This document shows, piece after piece, positions 1 to 13,588 of a DNA stretch of 64,000 nucleotides. Within the stretch, counting starts at the first letter, position 1; the number at the start of each line of letters is the position of its first letter. The position numbers and the translations under genes are program-made. The DNA comes from Phytopseudomonas argentinensis (GTDB lineage Bacteria; Pseudomonadota; Gammaproteobacteria; Pseudomonadales; Pseudomonadaceae), in NCBI RefSeq assembly GCF_900113905.1, contig NZ_FORC01000004.1, positions 248,001-312,000 on the forward strand, given 5' to 3'. The notes under the pieces are model-generated. The model made no database searches, was not told the DNA's origin, and worked only from the letters and a program-made list of their open reading frames with translations.

Positions 1-37
1 GCAACCAGGTAAGCATCGGCGAGACCACGGCAGGGGA

Positions 38-57
38 GGGCGAGTCTTGCGTCGCCC
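38..57 (-). terminator. weak hairpin downstream of trxB
   Basis: GGGCGA and TCGCCC form a 6-bp stem with an 8-nt loop just beyond the trxB stop codon on the minus strand. There is no convincing U-run, so termination here is only a possibility. Confidence 0.25.
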
Positions 58-63
58 GAAACC

Positions 64-1023
<960 letters not shown>

Positions 1024-1054
1024 TCATAAGCCTTTGTCACAAAAGAGAATGCAT

Positions 1055-1067
1055 GCTCAAATTGAGC
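1055..1067. promoter_or_regulatory. small palindrome in the trxB-ftsK intergenic region
   Basis: GCTCAA-A-TTGAGC is a perfect 6-bp inverted repeat with a 1-nt centre, about 40 bp upstream of the trxB start and inside the divergent promoter region shared with ftsK. It could be an operator for a dimeric regulator, but I cannot name one, and a palindrome this short may be chance. Confidence 0.25.
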
Positions 1068-1229
1068 CGCACGGACGAATAGTGGCCGCTATGCTACACC
1101 GAAGCATGGAACAAGCGGGAGCCGGTGGGACGATCAGCTCCCCATCACAGGCGCAGCTTGCCGTACAATGGCGACATTTCGTCCTCCACCGATCATTCGG
1201 CGCGCTAGCAGCGCAGGAACAGATGCGTT

Positions 1230-3638
1230 TTGAAGAACTCTAGCTCTACAGCACCGGCGCCGGCCTGGCGTCAGCAATTGCCATATCGCCTCAAGGAGGG
1301 CGCGCTGATTGCCCTCGGCGCGCTGTGCCTTTACGTGTGGATGGCGCTGCTCACCTACGACCCGGCAGACCCGGGCTGGACCCATACCAGCAATGTCGAG
1401 CAGGTGCACAATGCGGCGGGGCGCGCTGGTGCCTGGTTCGCCGACGTGCTGTTCATGGCCCTGGGCTATTTCGCCTATCTGTTTCCGCTGCTGCTGGGCA
1501 TCAAGGCCCTGCAGGTGTTTCGTGCCCGACACGAGCCTTGGCACTGGAGCGGCTGGCTGTTCTCCTGGCGGCTGATCGGCCTGGTGTTCCTGGTGCTGTC
1601 CGGCGCGGCCCTGGCCTATATCCATTTCCAGAGCGGCGCCAGCATGCCCGCTTCGGCCGGCGGCGCGCTGGGCGAGAGCCTCGGGCAGCTGACCGTGGCG
1701 GCACTCAACGTGCAGGGCAGTACGCTGCTGTTCATCGCCCTGTTCCTGTTCGGCCTGACCGTATTCACCGACCTGTCCTGGTTCAAGGTCATGGACCTGA
1801 CCGGCAAGATCACCCTTGACCTGCTGGAGCTGGTACAGAGCGTGATCAATCGCTGGTGGAGTTCGCGCCAGGAGCGCAAGCAACTGGTTGCCCAGCTACG
1901 CGAAGTGGATGAGCGGGTTCACGAGGTGGCCGCGCCGGTGGTACGTGACCGCCGCGAACAGGCCAAGGTCAAGGAACGCCTGATCGAACGCGAAGAGTCG
2001 CTCAACAAGCATATGAGCGAGCGCGAAAGTCGCCCGGCGCCGGTGATTTCCACCCCGCCGGCGCCCAAGGCGCCCGAGCCGAGCAAACGCGTGCAGAAAG
2101 AAAAGCAAGCGCCGCTGTTCGTCGACAGCGCCGTGGAGGGCACCTTGCCGCCCATCTCGCTGCTCGACCCGGCCGAAGCCAAGAAGATCGAATACTCGCC
2201 CGAGTCGCTGGCCGGCGTCGGCCATCTGCTGGAGATCAAGCTCAAGGAATTCGGCGTCGAAGTCTCGGTTGATTCCATTCATCCGGGGCCGGTGATTACC
2301 CGCTACGAAATCCAGCCCGCTGCCGGCGTCAAGGTCAGCCGTATCGCCAACCTGGCCAAGGACCTTGCGCGTTCCCTGGCCGTGACCAGCGTGCGGGTGG
2401 TGGAAGTGATTCCCGGCAAGACTACCGTGGGTATCGAAATTCCCAACGAGAACCGCCAGATCGTGCGCTTCTCCGAAGTGCTGTCGACCCCCGAGTACGA
2501 CGACGCCAAGTCGCCGGTGACCCTGGCCCTGGGCCACGATATCGGCGGCAAGCCGGTGATCACCGACCTGGCGAAGATGCCGCACCTGCTGGTCGCCGGT
2601 ACCACCGGTTCCGGTAAGTCGGTGGGCGTGAACGCGATGATCCTGTCGATCCTGTTCAAGTCCGGCCCCGAAGACGCCAAGATGATCATGATCGACCCAA
2701 AGATGCTCGAGTTGTCGATCTACGAAGGTATTCCGCACCTGCTCTGCCCTGTGGTCACCGACATGAAGGAAGCGGCCAACGCGCTGCGCTGGAGCGTCGC
2801 CGAGATGGAGCGCCGCTACAAGCTGATGTCGAAGATGGGCGTGCGCAACCTGGCGGGCTTCAACCGCAAGGTCAAGGACGCCATCGAAGCCGGCGAGCCG
2901 CTGTCCGACCCGCTGTACCGTCGCGAGAGCATGGAAGACGAGGCGCCGCTGCTCAAGCCGCTGCCGACCATCGTGGTGGTGGTCGACGAATTCGCCGACA
3001 TGATGATGATCGTCGGCAAGAAGGTCGAAGAACTCATCGCCCGTATCGCCCAGAAAGCCCGTGCGGCCGGTATTCACCTGATTCTCGCCACCCAGCGCCC
3101 ATCGGTGGACGTGATCACCGGTCTGATCAAGGCCAACATTCCGACCCGTATGGCCTTCCAGGTATCCAGCAAGATCGACTCGCGCACCATCATCGACCAG
3201 GGCGGCGCCGAGCAGCTGCTGGGCCACGGCGACATGCTCTACATGCCACCGGGCACCAGCCTACCGATCCGCGTGCATGGCGCTTTCGTGTCCGATGACG
3301 AAGTGCATCGTGTGGTCGAAGCCTGGAAGCTGCGCGGCGCGCCGGATTACAACGAGGATATTCTCGCCGGGACGGAAGAAGGCGGCGGCGGTGGCTTCGA
3401 CGGCGGCAGCGGTGGTGAAGGGGGCGAAGACAGCGAAAGTGATCCGCTGTACGACGAAGCGGTCAACTTCGTGCTGGAGAGCCGTCGCGCCTCGATCTCC
3501 TCGGTGCAGCGCAAGCTGAAGATCGGCTACAACCGTGCTGCACGCATGATCGAAGCCATGGAAATGGCCGGCGTGGTCACGCCGATGAATACCAACGGCT
3601 CGCGCGAGGTCATCGCACCCGGGCAGAACCGCGATTAA
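1230..3638 (+). CDS. ftsK: DNA translocase FtsK
   Basis: Septal DNA pump that coordinates chromosome dimer resolution with division. About 180 N-terminal residues hold several hydrophobic membrane segments. A charged, proline-rich linker follows. The RecA-like motor has Walker A GTTGSGKS near residue 457 and Walker [11 protein letters not shown] near 590. The C-terminal gamma winged helix (residues about 735-795, [12 protein letters not shown]) reads KOPS sites. At 802 aa it has the short linker usual in Pseudomonas, against more than 1300 aa in E. coli. The start is a TTG at 1230: it gives the conserved MKNSSS...[12 protein letters not shown]-terminus, whereas the ATG at 1223 is out of frame and closes after six codons. 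Confidence 0.96.
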   Translation: MKNSSSTAPAPAWRQQLPYRLKEGALIALGALCLYVWMALLTYDPADPGWTHTSNVEQVHNAAGRAGAWFADVLFMALGYFAYLFPLLLGIKALQVFRARHEPWHWSGWLFSWRLIGLVFLVLSGAALAYIHFQSGASMPASAGGALGESLGQLTVAALNVQGSTLLFIALFLFGLTVFTDLSWFKVMDLTGKITLDLLELVQSVINRWWSSRQERKQLVAQLREVDERVHEVAAPVVRDRREQAKVKERLIEREESLNKHMSERESRPAPVISTPPAPKAPEPSKRVQKEKQAPLFVDSAVEGTLPPISLLDPAEAKKIEYSPESLAGVGHLLEIKLKEFGVEVSVDSIHPGPVITRYEIQPAAGVKVSRIANLAKDLARSLAVTSVRVVEVIPGKTTVGIEIPNENRQIVRFSEVLSTPEYDDAKSPVTLALGHDIGGKPVITDLAKMPHLLVAGTTGSGKSVGVNAMILSILFKSGPEDAKMIMIDPKMLELSIYEGIPHLLCPVVTDMKEAANALRWSVAEMERRYKLMSKMGVRNLAGFNRKVKDAIEAGEPLSDPLYRRESMEDEAPLLKPLPTIVVVVDEFADMMMIVGKKVEELIARIAQKARAAGIHLILATQRPSVDVITGLIKANIPTRMAFQVSSKIDSRTIIDQGGAEQLLGHGDMLYMPPGTSLPIRVHGAFVSDDEVHRVVEAWKLRGAPDYNEDILAGTEEGGGGGFDGGSGGEGGEDSESDPLYDEAVNFVLESRRASISSVQRKLKIGYNRAARMIEAMEMAGVVTPMNTNGSREVIAPGQNRD

Positions 3639-3655
3639 TCTGAAAGAGGATTCAC

Positions 3656-4282
3656 ATGCGCCTGATTCGCCTGATGCTGCTCGCCGTTCTCACCACTGCG
3701 AGCCTGTTCGCCCACGCTGACGACGAGGCAGCGGTCAAACGCCTGACCGAGTTGCTCAACCAGGCGCAGACCATCACCGCACGTTTCTCCCAGCTGTCGC
3801 TCGACGGCAGCGGCACCCAGTTGCAGGAAACCGCTGGTGAACTGGCACTCAAGCGCCCAGGCCTGTTCCGCTGGCACACCGATGAGCCGATGGAGCAATT
3901 GCTGGTGTCCGACGGCAAGCAGGTATGGCTGTACGACCCGGATCTGGAGCAGGTGACCATCCAGTCCCTCGACCAGCGCCTGACCCACACCCCGGCGCTG
4001 CTGCTGTCCGGCGACGTCTCGCAGATCCGCGAGAACTTCGAGATCACCTTCAAGGAAGGCGGCAGCGTGGTCGACTTCATCCTCAAGCCGAAGTCCAAGG
4101 ACACCCTGTTCGACAGCCTGCGCCTGTCGTTTCGCAACGGCGTGCTGAACGACATGCAACTGATCGACAGCATCGGCCAGCGCACCAACATCCTGTTCAT
4201 GAGCGTGAAGATGAACCAGCCTCTGGATGACAAGCAGTTCAGCTTCGAAATCCCCGAGGGTGCGGACGTCATACAAGAGTAG
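3656..4282 (+). CDS. lolA: outer-membrane lipoprotein carrier protein LolA
   Basis: Periplasmic chaperone that takes lipoproteins released by LolCDE to LolB in the outer membrane. The 208-aa precursor has a clear Sec signal peptide ending in FAHA before DDEAA. The mature part shows family features: [30 protein letters not shown] is recognisable in translation, with later motifs [19 protein letters not shown] and [18 protein letters not shown] (residues about 190-205). It starts 17 bp after ftsK behind GAAAGAGGA and is presumably co-transcribed with it. The order ftsK-lolA-rarA is conserved in Pseudomonas. Confidence 0.95.
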   Translation: MRLIRLMLLAVLTTASLFAHADDEAAVKRLTELLNQAQTITARFSQLSLDGSGTQLQETAGELALKRPGLFRWHTDEPMEQLLVSDGKQVWLYDPDLEQVTIQSLDQRLTHTPALLLSGDVSQIRENFEITFKEGGSVVDFILKPKSKDTLFDSLRLSFRNGVLNDMQLIDSIGQRTNILFMSVKMNQPLDDKQFSFEIPEGADVIQE

Positions 4283-4289
4283 GTAAGTC

Positions 4290-5611
4290 GTGGATCTGTT
4301 TCGCAGCACGCCCGTTGCCCAGCCCCTGGCCGCCCGTTTGCGGGCGACCACGCTGGACGAATACGTTGGCCAGGAGCACCTGCTGGCCCGTGGCAAGCCG
4401 CTGCGCGAGGCGCTGGAGCAGGGCGCTCTGCATTCGATGATCTTCTGGGGCCCGCCCGGGGTCGGCAAGACTACCCTGGCGCGCCTGCTGGCCCAGGTCA
4501 CCGATGCCCATTTCGAGACCATTTCCGCGGTGCTGTCCGGGGTCAAGGAAATCCGCCAGGCCGTTGAAAAGGCTCAGCAGCACGCCGCCCAGTACGGTCG
4601 CCGGACCATCCTGTTCGTCGATGAAGTACATCGCTTCAACAAGTCCCAGCAGGACGCCTTTCTGCCCTATGTGGAAGACGGCACGCTGATCTTCATTGGC
4701 GCAACCACCGAAAACCCGTCGTTCGAGCTCAACAACGCCTTGCTGTCCCGTGCTCGTGTCTATGTGCTGAAAAGCCTGGATGACGCGGCCCTGCGCAAGC
4801 TGGTTGACCGCGCACTGGGCGAAGCCAAAGGGTTGGGCGAGCGCCGCCTGACGGTGCCGGATGAGAGCTTCGAGATTCTCAAGAGCGCGGCGGATGGTGA
4901 CGGCCGGCGCTTTCTCAACTTTCTCGAGAACGCTGCCGACCTGGCCGAGGACTGCGGCGAGATCAGCCCCTCGCTGCTGCTCGACCTGCTGGGTGATACC
5001 CGGCGGCGTTTTGACAAGGGCGGCGAAGCCTTCTACGACCAGATTTCCGCGCTGCACAAATCGGTACGTGGCTCCAGCCCGGACGGCGCGCTGTACTGGT
5101 TCGCACGCATGCTCGACGGCGGTTGCGACCCGCTGTACATCGCCCGCCGGGTGGTGCGTATGGCCAGCGAGGAAGTTGGCAATGCCGACCCGCGCGCCCT
5201 GACGTTATGCCTCAATGCCTGGGACGTGCAGGAACGCCTCGGCAGCCCGGAGGGTGAGCTGGCGGTGGCCCAGGCCATCGTTTACCTGGCCTGCGCACCG
5301 AAGAGTAACGCGGTGTACACCGCCTTCAAGGCCGCCAAGCGCGATGTCGCGGAGAACGGCTCTCGAGAGGTGCCGCTGCACCTGCGCAATGCGCCGACCA
5401 AGCTGATGAAGGAGCTCGGTTATGGCGACGAATACCGTTACGCCCATGACGAGCCCGATGCTTACGCAGCCGGCGAGGATTATTTTCCGGAAGACCTCGA
5501 ACCGCGTCGCTACTACGAACCGGTGCCACGGGGCCTGGAGCTAAAGATTCGCGACAAGCTCGCGCATCTGGCCAGCCAGGATGCCAACAGCCCCAGGCAA
5601 CGGAGAAAGTC

Positions 5612-5615
<4 letters not shown>
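4290..5615 (+). CDS. rarA: replication-associated recombination protein A (AAA+ ATPase)
   Basis: RarA/MgsA, a clamp-loader-like AAA+ ATPase acting at stalled replication forks. The 441 residues carry Walker A GPPGVGKT (54-61), Walker B ILFVDEVH (107-114), the sensor region [14 protein letters not shown], and the C-terminal MgsA domain ([13 protein letters not shown] and [19 protein letters not shown]). The start is a GTG at 4290, seven bases after lolA, giving the conserved [18 protein letters not shown]. It overlaps the next gene by 4 bp, so the ftsK-lolA-rarA-crcB-serS block probably forms one transcript. Confidence 0.95.
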
Positions 5616-7280
<1,665 letters not shown>

Positions 7281-7318
7281 GCCGCTGCACCGCGCGTGTT
7301 GCAGCTCCGTGCCGAATC

Positions 7319-7344
7319 AGGCCCCGCATCAGGGGCCTCTCTAT
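7319..7344 (+). terminator. terminator after serS
   Basis: AGGCCCC (7319-7325), a 6-nt loop and GGGGCCT (7332-7338), followed by a pyrimidine-rich CTCTATTTC. A 7-bp GC-rich stem between serS and cysG, with a weak T-run. Confidence 0.6.
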
Positions 7345-7384
7345 TTCATACGTCGCCGATCGGGTGACTGAGACGGGCCTCGCT

Positions 7385-8782
7385 ATGGACTTCCTTCCCC
7401 TGTTCCATAAATTGCAGAACCGCCGCGTGCTGGTGGTGGGCGGTGGCGAAATCGCCTTGCGCAAGGCACGGCTGCTGGCCGATGCCGGCGGTACGCTGCG
7501 GGTGGTGTCGCCCGACGTGGGCAGCGAATTGCGTGAACTGGTCGAGGAGGGGGCAGGGGAGCTGCTGCTGCGTGGCTATGAAGCAGGCGATCTGCAGGGT
7601 GTGTCGCTGGTCATCGCCGCGACCGACGACGTGCCGCTCAACGCGCTGATTTCCGAGCAGGCCCAGGCCCTCGGTATTCCGGTCAACGTGGTAGACGCGC
7701 CGGCGCTTTGCAGCGTGATCTTCCCGGCCATCGTCGATCGTTCGCCGCTGATCGTCGCGGTCAGCAGCGGCGGTGATGCGCCGGTGCTGGCCCGCCTGAT
7801 TCGCGCCAAGATCGAAACCTGGATCCCCGCTACTTACGGTCAGTTGGCCGGGTTGGCGAAAATTTTTCGCGCCCAGGTCAAGAGCCTGTTTCCGGACGTG
7901 CAGCAGCGCCGCGTGTTCTGGGAGGACGTGTTCCAGGGGCCGGTCGCCGAGAGCGCGTTCGCCGGCAAGCTCGGTGAAGCCCGCCGGCTACTGGAAGACA
8001 AGATCAATGGCGCCGCGCCCCAGGCCCTTGGCGAGGTGTATCTGGTCGGTGCCGGTCCCGGTGACCCCGATCTGCTGACCTTTCGCGCCCTGCGCCTGAT
8101 GCAGCAGGCCGACGTAGTGCTCTACGACCGCCTGGTGGCACCGGCCATCGTCGAGCTGTGCCGGCGCGATGCCGAGCGCATCTACGTCGGCAAACGCCGC
8201 GCCGATCACGCCGTGCCCCAGGAGCAGATCAACCAGCGCCTGATCGACCTGGCCAAGTCCGGCAAGCGGGTGCTGCGCCTCAAGGGCGGTGATCCGTTCA
8301 TCTTTGGCCGTGGCGGTGAGGAGATCGAGCAGCTGGCGGCCCACGGTATTCCCTTCCAGGTCGTACCGGGTATCACCGCCGCCAGTGGCTGTTCGGCCTA
8401 CGCCGGCATTCCGCTGACGCACCGTGACCATGCGCAGTCGGTGCGCTTCGTCACCGGCCACCTGAAGGATGGCAGTGCCGATCTGCCCTGGTCGGAACTG
8501 GTCGCCTCCAGCCAGACGCTGGTGTTCTATATGGGCCTGGTCGGTCTGCCGACCATCTGCCAACAACTGGTCGCCCACGGCCGTGCCGCCAGCACACCGG
8601 CGGCACTGATCCAGCAGGGCACTACGGAGAATCAGCGGGTATTCACCGGCACGCTGGCCAACCTTCCCGACCTCGTGGCACGGCATGAGGTGCATGCGCC
8701 GACGCTGGTGATCGTTGGCGAAGTGGTCTTGCTACGCGAGAAGTTGGCCTGGTTCGAAGGGGCTCAGCACGCGTCCCAATAG
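7385..8782 (+). CDS. cysG: siroheme synthase CysG (trifunctional)
   Basis: Makes siroheme from uroporphyrinogen III by SAM-dependent methylation, NAD-dependent dehydrogenation and ferrochelation; siroheme serves sulfite and nitrite reductases. The N-terminal domain (about residues 1-200) shows the dinucleotide motif [12 protein letters not shown] and the catalytic-site stretch [20 protein letters not shown]. The C-terminal SUMT domain shows [44 protein letters not shown] and [22 protein letters not shown] motifs. I start at the ATG at 7385 ([11 protein letters not shown]), which gives the usual 465 aa. An in-frame GTG at 7364 would add seven residues without family support. Confidence 0.95.
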   Translation: MDFLPLFHKLQNRRVLVVGGGEIALRKARLLADAGGTLRVVSPDVGSELRELVEEGAGELLLRGYEAGDLQGVSLVIAATDDVPLNALISEQAQALGIPVNVVDAPALCSVIFPAIVDRSPLIVAVSSGGDAPVLARLIRAKIETWIPATYGQLAGLAKIFRAQVKSLFPDVQQRRVFWEDVFQGPVAESAFAGKLGEARRLLEDKINGAAPQALGEVYLVGAGPGDPDLLTFRALRLMQQADVVLYDRLVAPAIVELCRRDAERIYVGKRRADHAVPQEQINQRLIDLAKSGKRVLRLKGGDPFIFGRGGEEIEQLAAHGIPFQVVPGITAASGCSAYAGIPLTHRDHAQSVRFVTGHLKDGSADLPWSELVASSQTLVFYMGLVGLPTICQQLVAHGRAASTPAALIQQGTTENQRVFTGTLANLPDLVARHEVHAPTLVIVGEVVLLREKLAWFEGAQHASQ

Positions 8783-8792
8783 TGGTGTTTTC

Positions 8793-8830
8793 GTAGCCCG
8801 GCATTGAGCGCAGCGATACCCGGGAGCTAC
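8793..8830. repeat. REP-like repeat, GTAGCCCGG type
   Basis: GTAGCCCGG at 8793-8801 and CCGGGAGCTAC ending at 8830 form an imperfect inverted repeat around a spacer containing GAGCGCAGCGATA. This resembles dispersed repetitive elements found between convergent genes in Pseudomonas. Only one copy is seen in this window. Confidence 0.45.
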
Positions 8831-8871
8831 TACTGATAGCGCTTCGAACGGGCAGGGACCAATAGCGACTA

Positions 8872-8910
8872 AAACGAAAGAGGCCCGCGTTATGCGGGCC
8901 TCTTTCGTTT
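8872..8910. terminator. bidirectional terminator between cysG and dctP
   Basis: A perfect 17-bp stem (AAACGAAAGAGGCCCGC and its complement) with a 5-nt GTTAT loop lies between the convergent cysG and TRAP-binding-protein genes. T-rich ends on both strands suit it to stop transcription from both sides. Confidence 0.88.
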
Positions 8911-8917
8911 GCAGCGA

Positions 8918-10048
<1,131 letters not shown>

Positions 10049-10093
10049 CTAGCCGCACCAGGATATCTGGCAAAAGCCCTGTATAAGCGCATT

Positions 10094-11380
10094 TCAGCTG
10101 CTAACTGCATTCTTGGCGGCAATCCATTGGGACATGTAGCGGGTGCTCTTGTGCTGGTGATGCCTGAGCATGGCACCGACGAAATTCATCTGGCGATGCT
10201 GCTCGCGGGTGGCCAGCAGACGCTCCAGCCTGGCAAGCAGTTCGGCCCCAAGCCGCTGCCGATCGAAGCGTGACCGCAACAGGTCGGCGGCATGGGCACG
10301 CGCCCGGGACCAGGCATTGGTATCCTCATGAAGCTGTACGGCGGCATCGGCGAACTGTTCGGCGGTGTCGACTATATGGCCCGGCCAGGGCAGCGCGCCG
10401 TGCATGCCTTCGCTGCCGATCGCGGTGGTCACGCTGGGCGTGCCGCAGGCCATGGCATCGGCCAGCTTGCCCTTGATACCCGCGCCAAAACGCAGCGGCG
10501 CCAGGCAAACCCGGGCCTGAGCCATCACCCGGTGGGCATCGTCGGCCCAGCCCAGCACATGAAAACCCTGTTTGGGGTTGTGCAGCGCCGTGGCCTTGGG
10601 CGGCGGATAGGCGCCGTAGACATGCAACTGAGCCTGGGGCAGGCGGGCGCGAACCAGCGGCCACAAAGCGTTCTTGAGCCACAGCACGGCATCCCAGTTG
10701 GGCGCGTGGCGGAAGTTGCCGATACTCAGGAAGTGTTCGCGCTTGCTGAAGGGCAAGTCATCCTGCGTGGGCGGGATAAGCATCAGGGCACAGTCGTGGA
10801 GCAGGCTTGGCGGCACCCCGAACTGCTCCTGCAGCAACTGCATCTCGAACTCGGAAATCATCAGCGTGAGATCGCAACGATAGATCGCTGCGACCTCGCG
10901 CTGGGCCATGTCGCTGGCTGCCATGGCGGCATACAACTGCTGCGGCGTGGCGGCTACCGGGCCGATCTGATGGCGCTGCGCTTCGCTGCCGCAGGCCTGC
11001 TGGCTGGCCTTGAGCAATGTGTGGCGAGCATCGCGCAGGCAATGCAGGTCACTGGTGTCGAGCACCCGCAGCGCCGCCGGCCAGGCCTGCTCGACCCGCC
11101 AGCCGAACTGTTCCTCGGTGAAGAAGCGGTCGAACAGCACCAGGTCCGGCTGCAGCCTCGCCACATAGGCATCGAAACTGTCGCAGTTGAGGGCGACGGC
11201 GACTTCCTCGATCTCCAGCTCGGCCAGGTCTGCGCGATGAGTGGACAGCGCCGCGGCGCTGGCGAAGGTCACCTGCCAGCCCTGGCTGCGAAACACCCCG
11301 AGCAGTTCCAGCATGCGGCTGCCCGCTGCGGACGAGCGCGGCTCCGGCCACACGTAGCCGATTACCAGTACCTTGCGCAT
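10094..11380 (-). CDS. glycosyltransferase, GT-B fold (family 4-like)
   Basis: Predicted cytoplasmic glycosyltransferase of 428 aa. The N-terminal half begins with a Rossmann-like strand (MRKVLVIGYVWPEPRSSAAG) that usually lines the acceptor site. The C-terminal half shows a nucleotide-sugar-binding pattern, CLAPLRFGAGIKGKLADAMACGTPSV (residues about 305-330), typical of GT4-like enzymes. It lies 6 bp after the DsbB-type gene on the same strand, so both are probably one transcript. Sugar donor and acceptor are unknown, and no polysaccharide genes are adjacent. Confidence 0.75.
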   Translation of the reverse strand: MRKVLVIGYVWPEPRSSAAGSRMLELLGVFRSQGWQVTFASAAALSTHRADLAELEIEEVAVALNCDSFDAYVARLQPDLVLFDRFFTEEQFGWRVEQAWPAALRVLDTSDLHCLRDARHTLLKASQQACGSEAQRHQIGPVAATPQQLYAAMAASDMAQREVAAIYRCDLTLMISEFEMQLLQEQFGVPPSLLHDCALMLIPPTQDDLPFSKREHFLSIGNFRHAPNWDAVLWLKNALWPLVRARLPQAQLHVYGAYPPPKATALHNPKQGFHVLGWADDAHRVMAQARVCLAPLRFGAGIKGKLADAMACGTPSVTTAIGSEGMHGALPWPGHIVDTAEQFADAAVQLHEDTNAWSRARAHAADLLRSRFDRQRLGAELLARLERLLATREQHRQMNFVGAMLRHHQHKSTRYMSQWIAAKNAVSS

Positions 11381-11386
11381 GGCGGT

Positions 11387-11884
11387 TCAGCGTTTGCCGC
11401 GAATGCTGCGCCACAGGGTGACCAGCACCAGGGCGAAGAGGGCGGCGATGCTGACCAGCGTCCACAGGGTGAAGGGCAGGCCGAGAATCTTGTAGTCGTT
11501 CATCCCGCACACGCCGCCGCTCATGAACACCCCAGGCCAGTACTCATGCAATGGCAGCACCTGGTAATAAAACGGGAAGGGCGAGCAACTGAAGCTCTCC
11601 ATGATGCCCAGCTCGATCAGCGTGACATGGGCATTGTCGATCAGCGCCATACCGCTGGCGGCCAGCAACAGCGGCCACAGCAGCACCGCCAGCCAGGTCT
11701 GCCGGGCCGCCGATGCAGCGCTGAGCAGCAACGCGATGACGGCAGTCAGGCACAACCACAGGCGGATCTGTACACACAGGGTGCAAGGCTCCCAACCGAA
11801 TACATGCTGGGCGACCAATGCCCCAGCGAGCATCAGGGCGCTGGCCAGGGCGATCAGCAGCAACAGCGGAGCAGGGCGGGACAT
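11387..11884 (-). CDS. disulfide bond formation protein, DsbB family
   Basis: Inner-membrane quinone-linked oxidase that re-oxidises DsbA. The 165 aa have four hydrophobic segments. The first periplasmic loop contains the CxxC pair (EPCTLC, residues about 34-39), and the second has the paired cysteines of SFSCSPFPF and GGVCGMN. These are the four cysteines of the DsbB mechanism. The start at 11884 follows GGAGAATTTC; upstream in-frame codons up to 12130 encode an improbable low-complexity extension. Pseudomonads often have more than one DsbB, so I leave the symbol blank. Confidence 0.85.
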   Translation of the reverse strand: MSRPAPLLLLIALASALMLAGALVAQHVFGWEPCTLCVQIRLWLCLTAVIALLLSAASAARQTWLAVLLWPLLLAASGMALIDNAHVTLIELGIMESFSCSPFPFYYQVLPLHEYWPGVFMSGGVCGMNDYKILGLPFTLWTLVSIAALFALVLVTLWRSIRGKR

Positions 11885-12029
11885 GAAATTCTCCAGAATG
11901 GGGGCGGGCGACAAGGTGCCGTTTGTACCGGAAGGCGGCCTGCCGGGCAATCGAGGATTCCGATGCAAATCATCATTTTTCGCGTGCAGGCATGACGCCT
12001 GCGGCGAGAGCTTCGCCTGAGTGCCATCC

Positions 12030-12077
12030 GTGGGAGCGCACCATGCGCGCGACATCATGAGCATGCCCCGTTCCCAC
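12030..12077. repeat. degenerate REP pair (GTGGGAGCG type)
   Basis: GTGGGAGCGCACCATGCGC at 12030 is mirrored by GCATGCCCCGTTCCCAC ending at 12077. It is a diverged version of the perfect pair at 47829-47878, in the intergenic space between the DsbB-type and oprN genes. Confidence 0.55.
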
Positions 12078-12104
12078 AACAACAGCGCCGCTCTTTTATG
12101 GAAC

Positions 12105-12140
12105 CAAAAAATCCCCGCGCAGAGGGGCATCTGCGCGGGG
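12105..12140 (-). terminator. terminator of the mexEF-oprN operon
   Basis: On the minus strand, an 11-bp perfect stem (CCCCGCGCAGA and its complement, 6-nt loop) is followed by TTTTTT. It sits 36 bp past the oprN stop codon. A strong intrinsic terminator. Confidence 0.9.
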
Positions 12141-12175
12141 TACAGGGGCCGATACCGGCCAGGGGGAGGAAACGA

Positions 12176-13588
12176 TCAGGACGCCGGCTGCCAGCCGCCA
12201 CCCAGTGCCTTGTAGATGGCCACGATGCCCTGATACAGCTCGACCTCGGCCTGGGCCTGGCTGTCTTCGGCGGCCAGGCGTTCACGCTCGGCATCGAGCA
12301 GCACCAGAAAGTCGGCGCTGCCTTCGCGGTACTGCAGGGCAGCCTGGGCAGCCGCAGCGCGGCTGGCTTCGGACTGGCGTACCAACGACAGCAGGCGTTG
12401 CTGGCGTTTGCCGTAGTCGCTGAAGGCGTTCTCCGATTCTTCCAGGGCCAGCAGCACCTGCTGCTCGTAACTGGCCAGGGCGCCGTCGGCATCCGCTTCG
12501 GCACCGCGCAGGCGAGCCCTGACGCTACCCAGGTCGAACGCAGCCCAGCTGATGGTCGGCGCCACACCCCAGGCACGCGCCGCCGAGGAACCCAGTTGCG
12601 AGCCGCGCCCGGCGGTAAAGCCGAGGAAGCCGGACAGGCTGACCCGCGGAAACAGATCCGCGGTGGCCACGCCAACCTGGGCAGTGGCCGCTGCCAATTC
12701 ACGCTCGGCGGCACGCACATCCGGCCGGCGACGCAGCAGCTCGCCCGGATCACCGATCGGCAAGGCCTTGGCAATCGCTGGCAAAGGGCGCGGCGACAGG
12801 TCGACGCTGAGCGCATCCGGCCGCTGGCCGAGCAGGGTGGCGATGCGGTTGCGCGCCCGTACCTGCTGCGCCTGCAGCTGCGGCAGGGTCGCTTCGGTAG
12901 CGGCCAGGCGAGCATCGGAGCGCAGCACATCCAGCTCGCTGCCCAGGCCCACTTCGCGGCGACGCTCGATGATGTCCCGCGAAGATTGCTGGTTCTCCAA
13001 GTCGGAACGGGCGATGCCTTCGCGTAGCTGAGCGCCGCGCAAGGTGCCGTAGGCATCGACCAATTCGGCGATCAGGCTGACCTGCAGTTGCTGATAGTCG
13101 GCCTGGGCCACCTCGATCTGCGCTTCGCTGGCCTCCAGTTGCCGCTGAATGCGCCCGAACAGGTCGAGCTCCCAGGCCATGTCCAGGCCCAGGTCATAGC
13201 GTTCACTGTTGACCCGCTGCTCGGTGACGCCAGGCTGCTGGGCCTTGCCGATCTCGCTGCTGGCCCGGCTGGTGACCGTGGGCAGGCGATCATTGGCCAC
13301 ATCATCGCGAATCGAGCGGGCGGCGCGCAGACGCGCATAGGCCACGCGCAGCTCGCGGTTATCCTGCAGCGATTGCTCGACCAGCTGATTGAGGGTCGGG
13401 TCGTCGAACTGCTGCCACCATTGTGCTTCGAAGCGGGCGGTGTCGTAGCTGCTCTGGGCTGCTTGCGCCGAGACCACAGCGGCGTCCTGGGGCGCCTTAT
13501 AGTCAGGGCCGACGGCACAGGCACTGACGGCCAATGCCAGAGCCGAGAGCAACAGGGAGCGCGGCAAAAGATTGATCATTGAATTCAT
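12176..13588 (-). CDS. oprN: outer-membrane efflux channel OprN
   Basis: TolC/OprM-family trimeric outer-membrane lipoprotein that forms the exit duct of the MexEF pump. The 470-aa precursor has a lipoprotein signal ending at lipobox VSAC (Cys24), then AVGPDYKAP, the usual start of this family. Long helical repeats follow (VANDRLPTVTSRASSEIG, LQVSLIAELVDAYGTLRGAQLRE). The C-terminus ends VAIYKALGGGWQPAS. The start at 13588 overlaps the mexF stop (ATGA) and has AGGAGG upstream. Sequence and position match OprN of the P. aeruginosa locus as I know it. Confidence 0.93.
   Translation of the reverse strand: MNSMINLLPRSLLLSALALAVSACAVGPDYKAPQDAAVVSAQAAQSSYDTARFEAQWWQQFDDPTLNQLVEQSLQDNRELRVAYARLRAARSIRDDVANDRLPTVTSRASSEIGKAQQPGVTEQRVNSERYDLGLDMAWELDLFGRIQRQLEASEAQIEVAQADYQQLQVSLIAELVDAYGTLRGAQLREGIARSDLENQQSSRDIIERRREVGLGSELDVLRSDARLAATEATLPQLQAQQVRARNRIATLLGQRPDALSVDLSPRPLPAIAKALPIGDPGELLRRRPDVRAAERELAAATAQVGVATADLFPRVSLSGFLGFTAGRGSQLGSSAARAWGVAPTISWAAFDLGSVRARLRGAEADADGALASYEQQVLLALEESENAFSDYGKRQQRLLSLVRQSEASRAAAAQAALQYREGSADFLVLLDAERERLAAEDSQAQAEVELYQGIVAIYKALGGGWQPAS

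Noticed and set aside
1223-1243. ATG at 1223 as an ftsK start
   Set aside because: It reads six codons (MRFEEL) and stops. The TTG at 1230 gives the conserved FtsK N-terminus.
10292-11995. 567-codon plus-strand frame opposite the glycosyltransferase and DsbB genes
   Set aside because: Shadow frame: no start context, no domain, and composition skewed to Gln/His/Arg/Gly.
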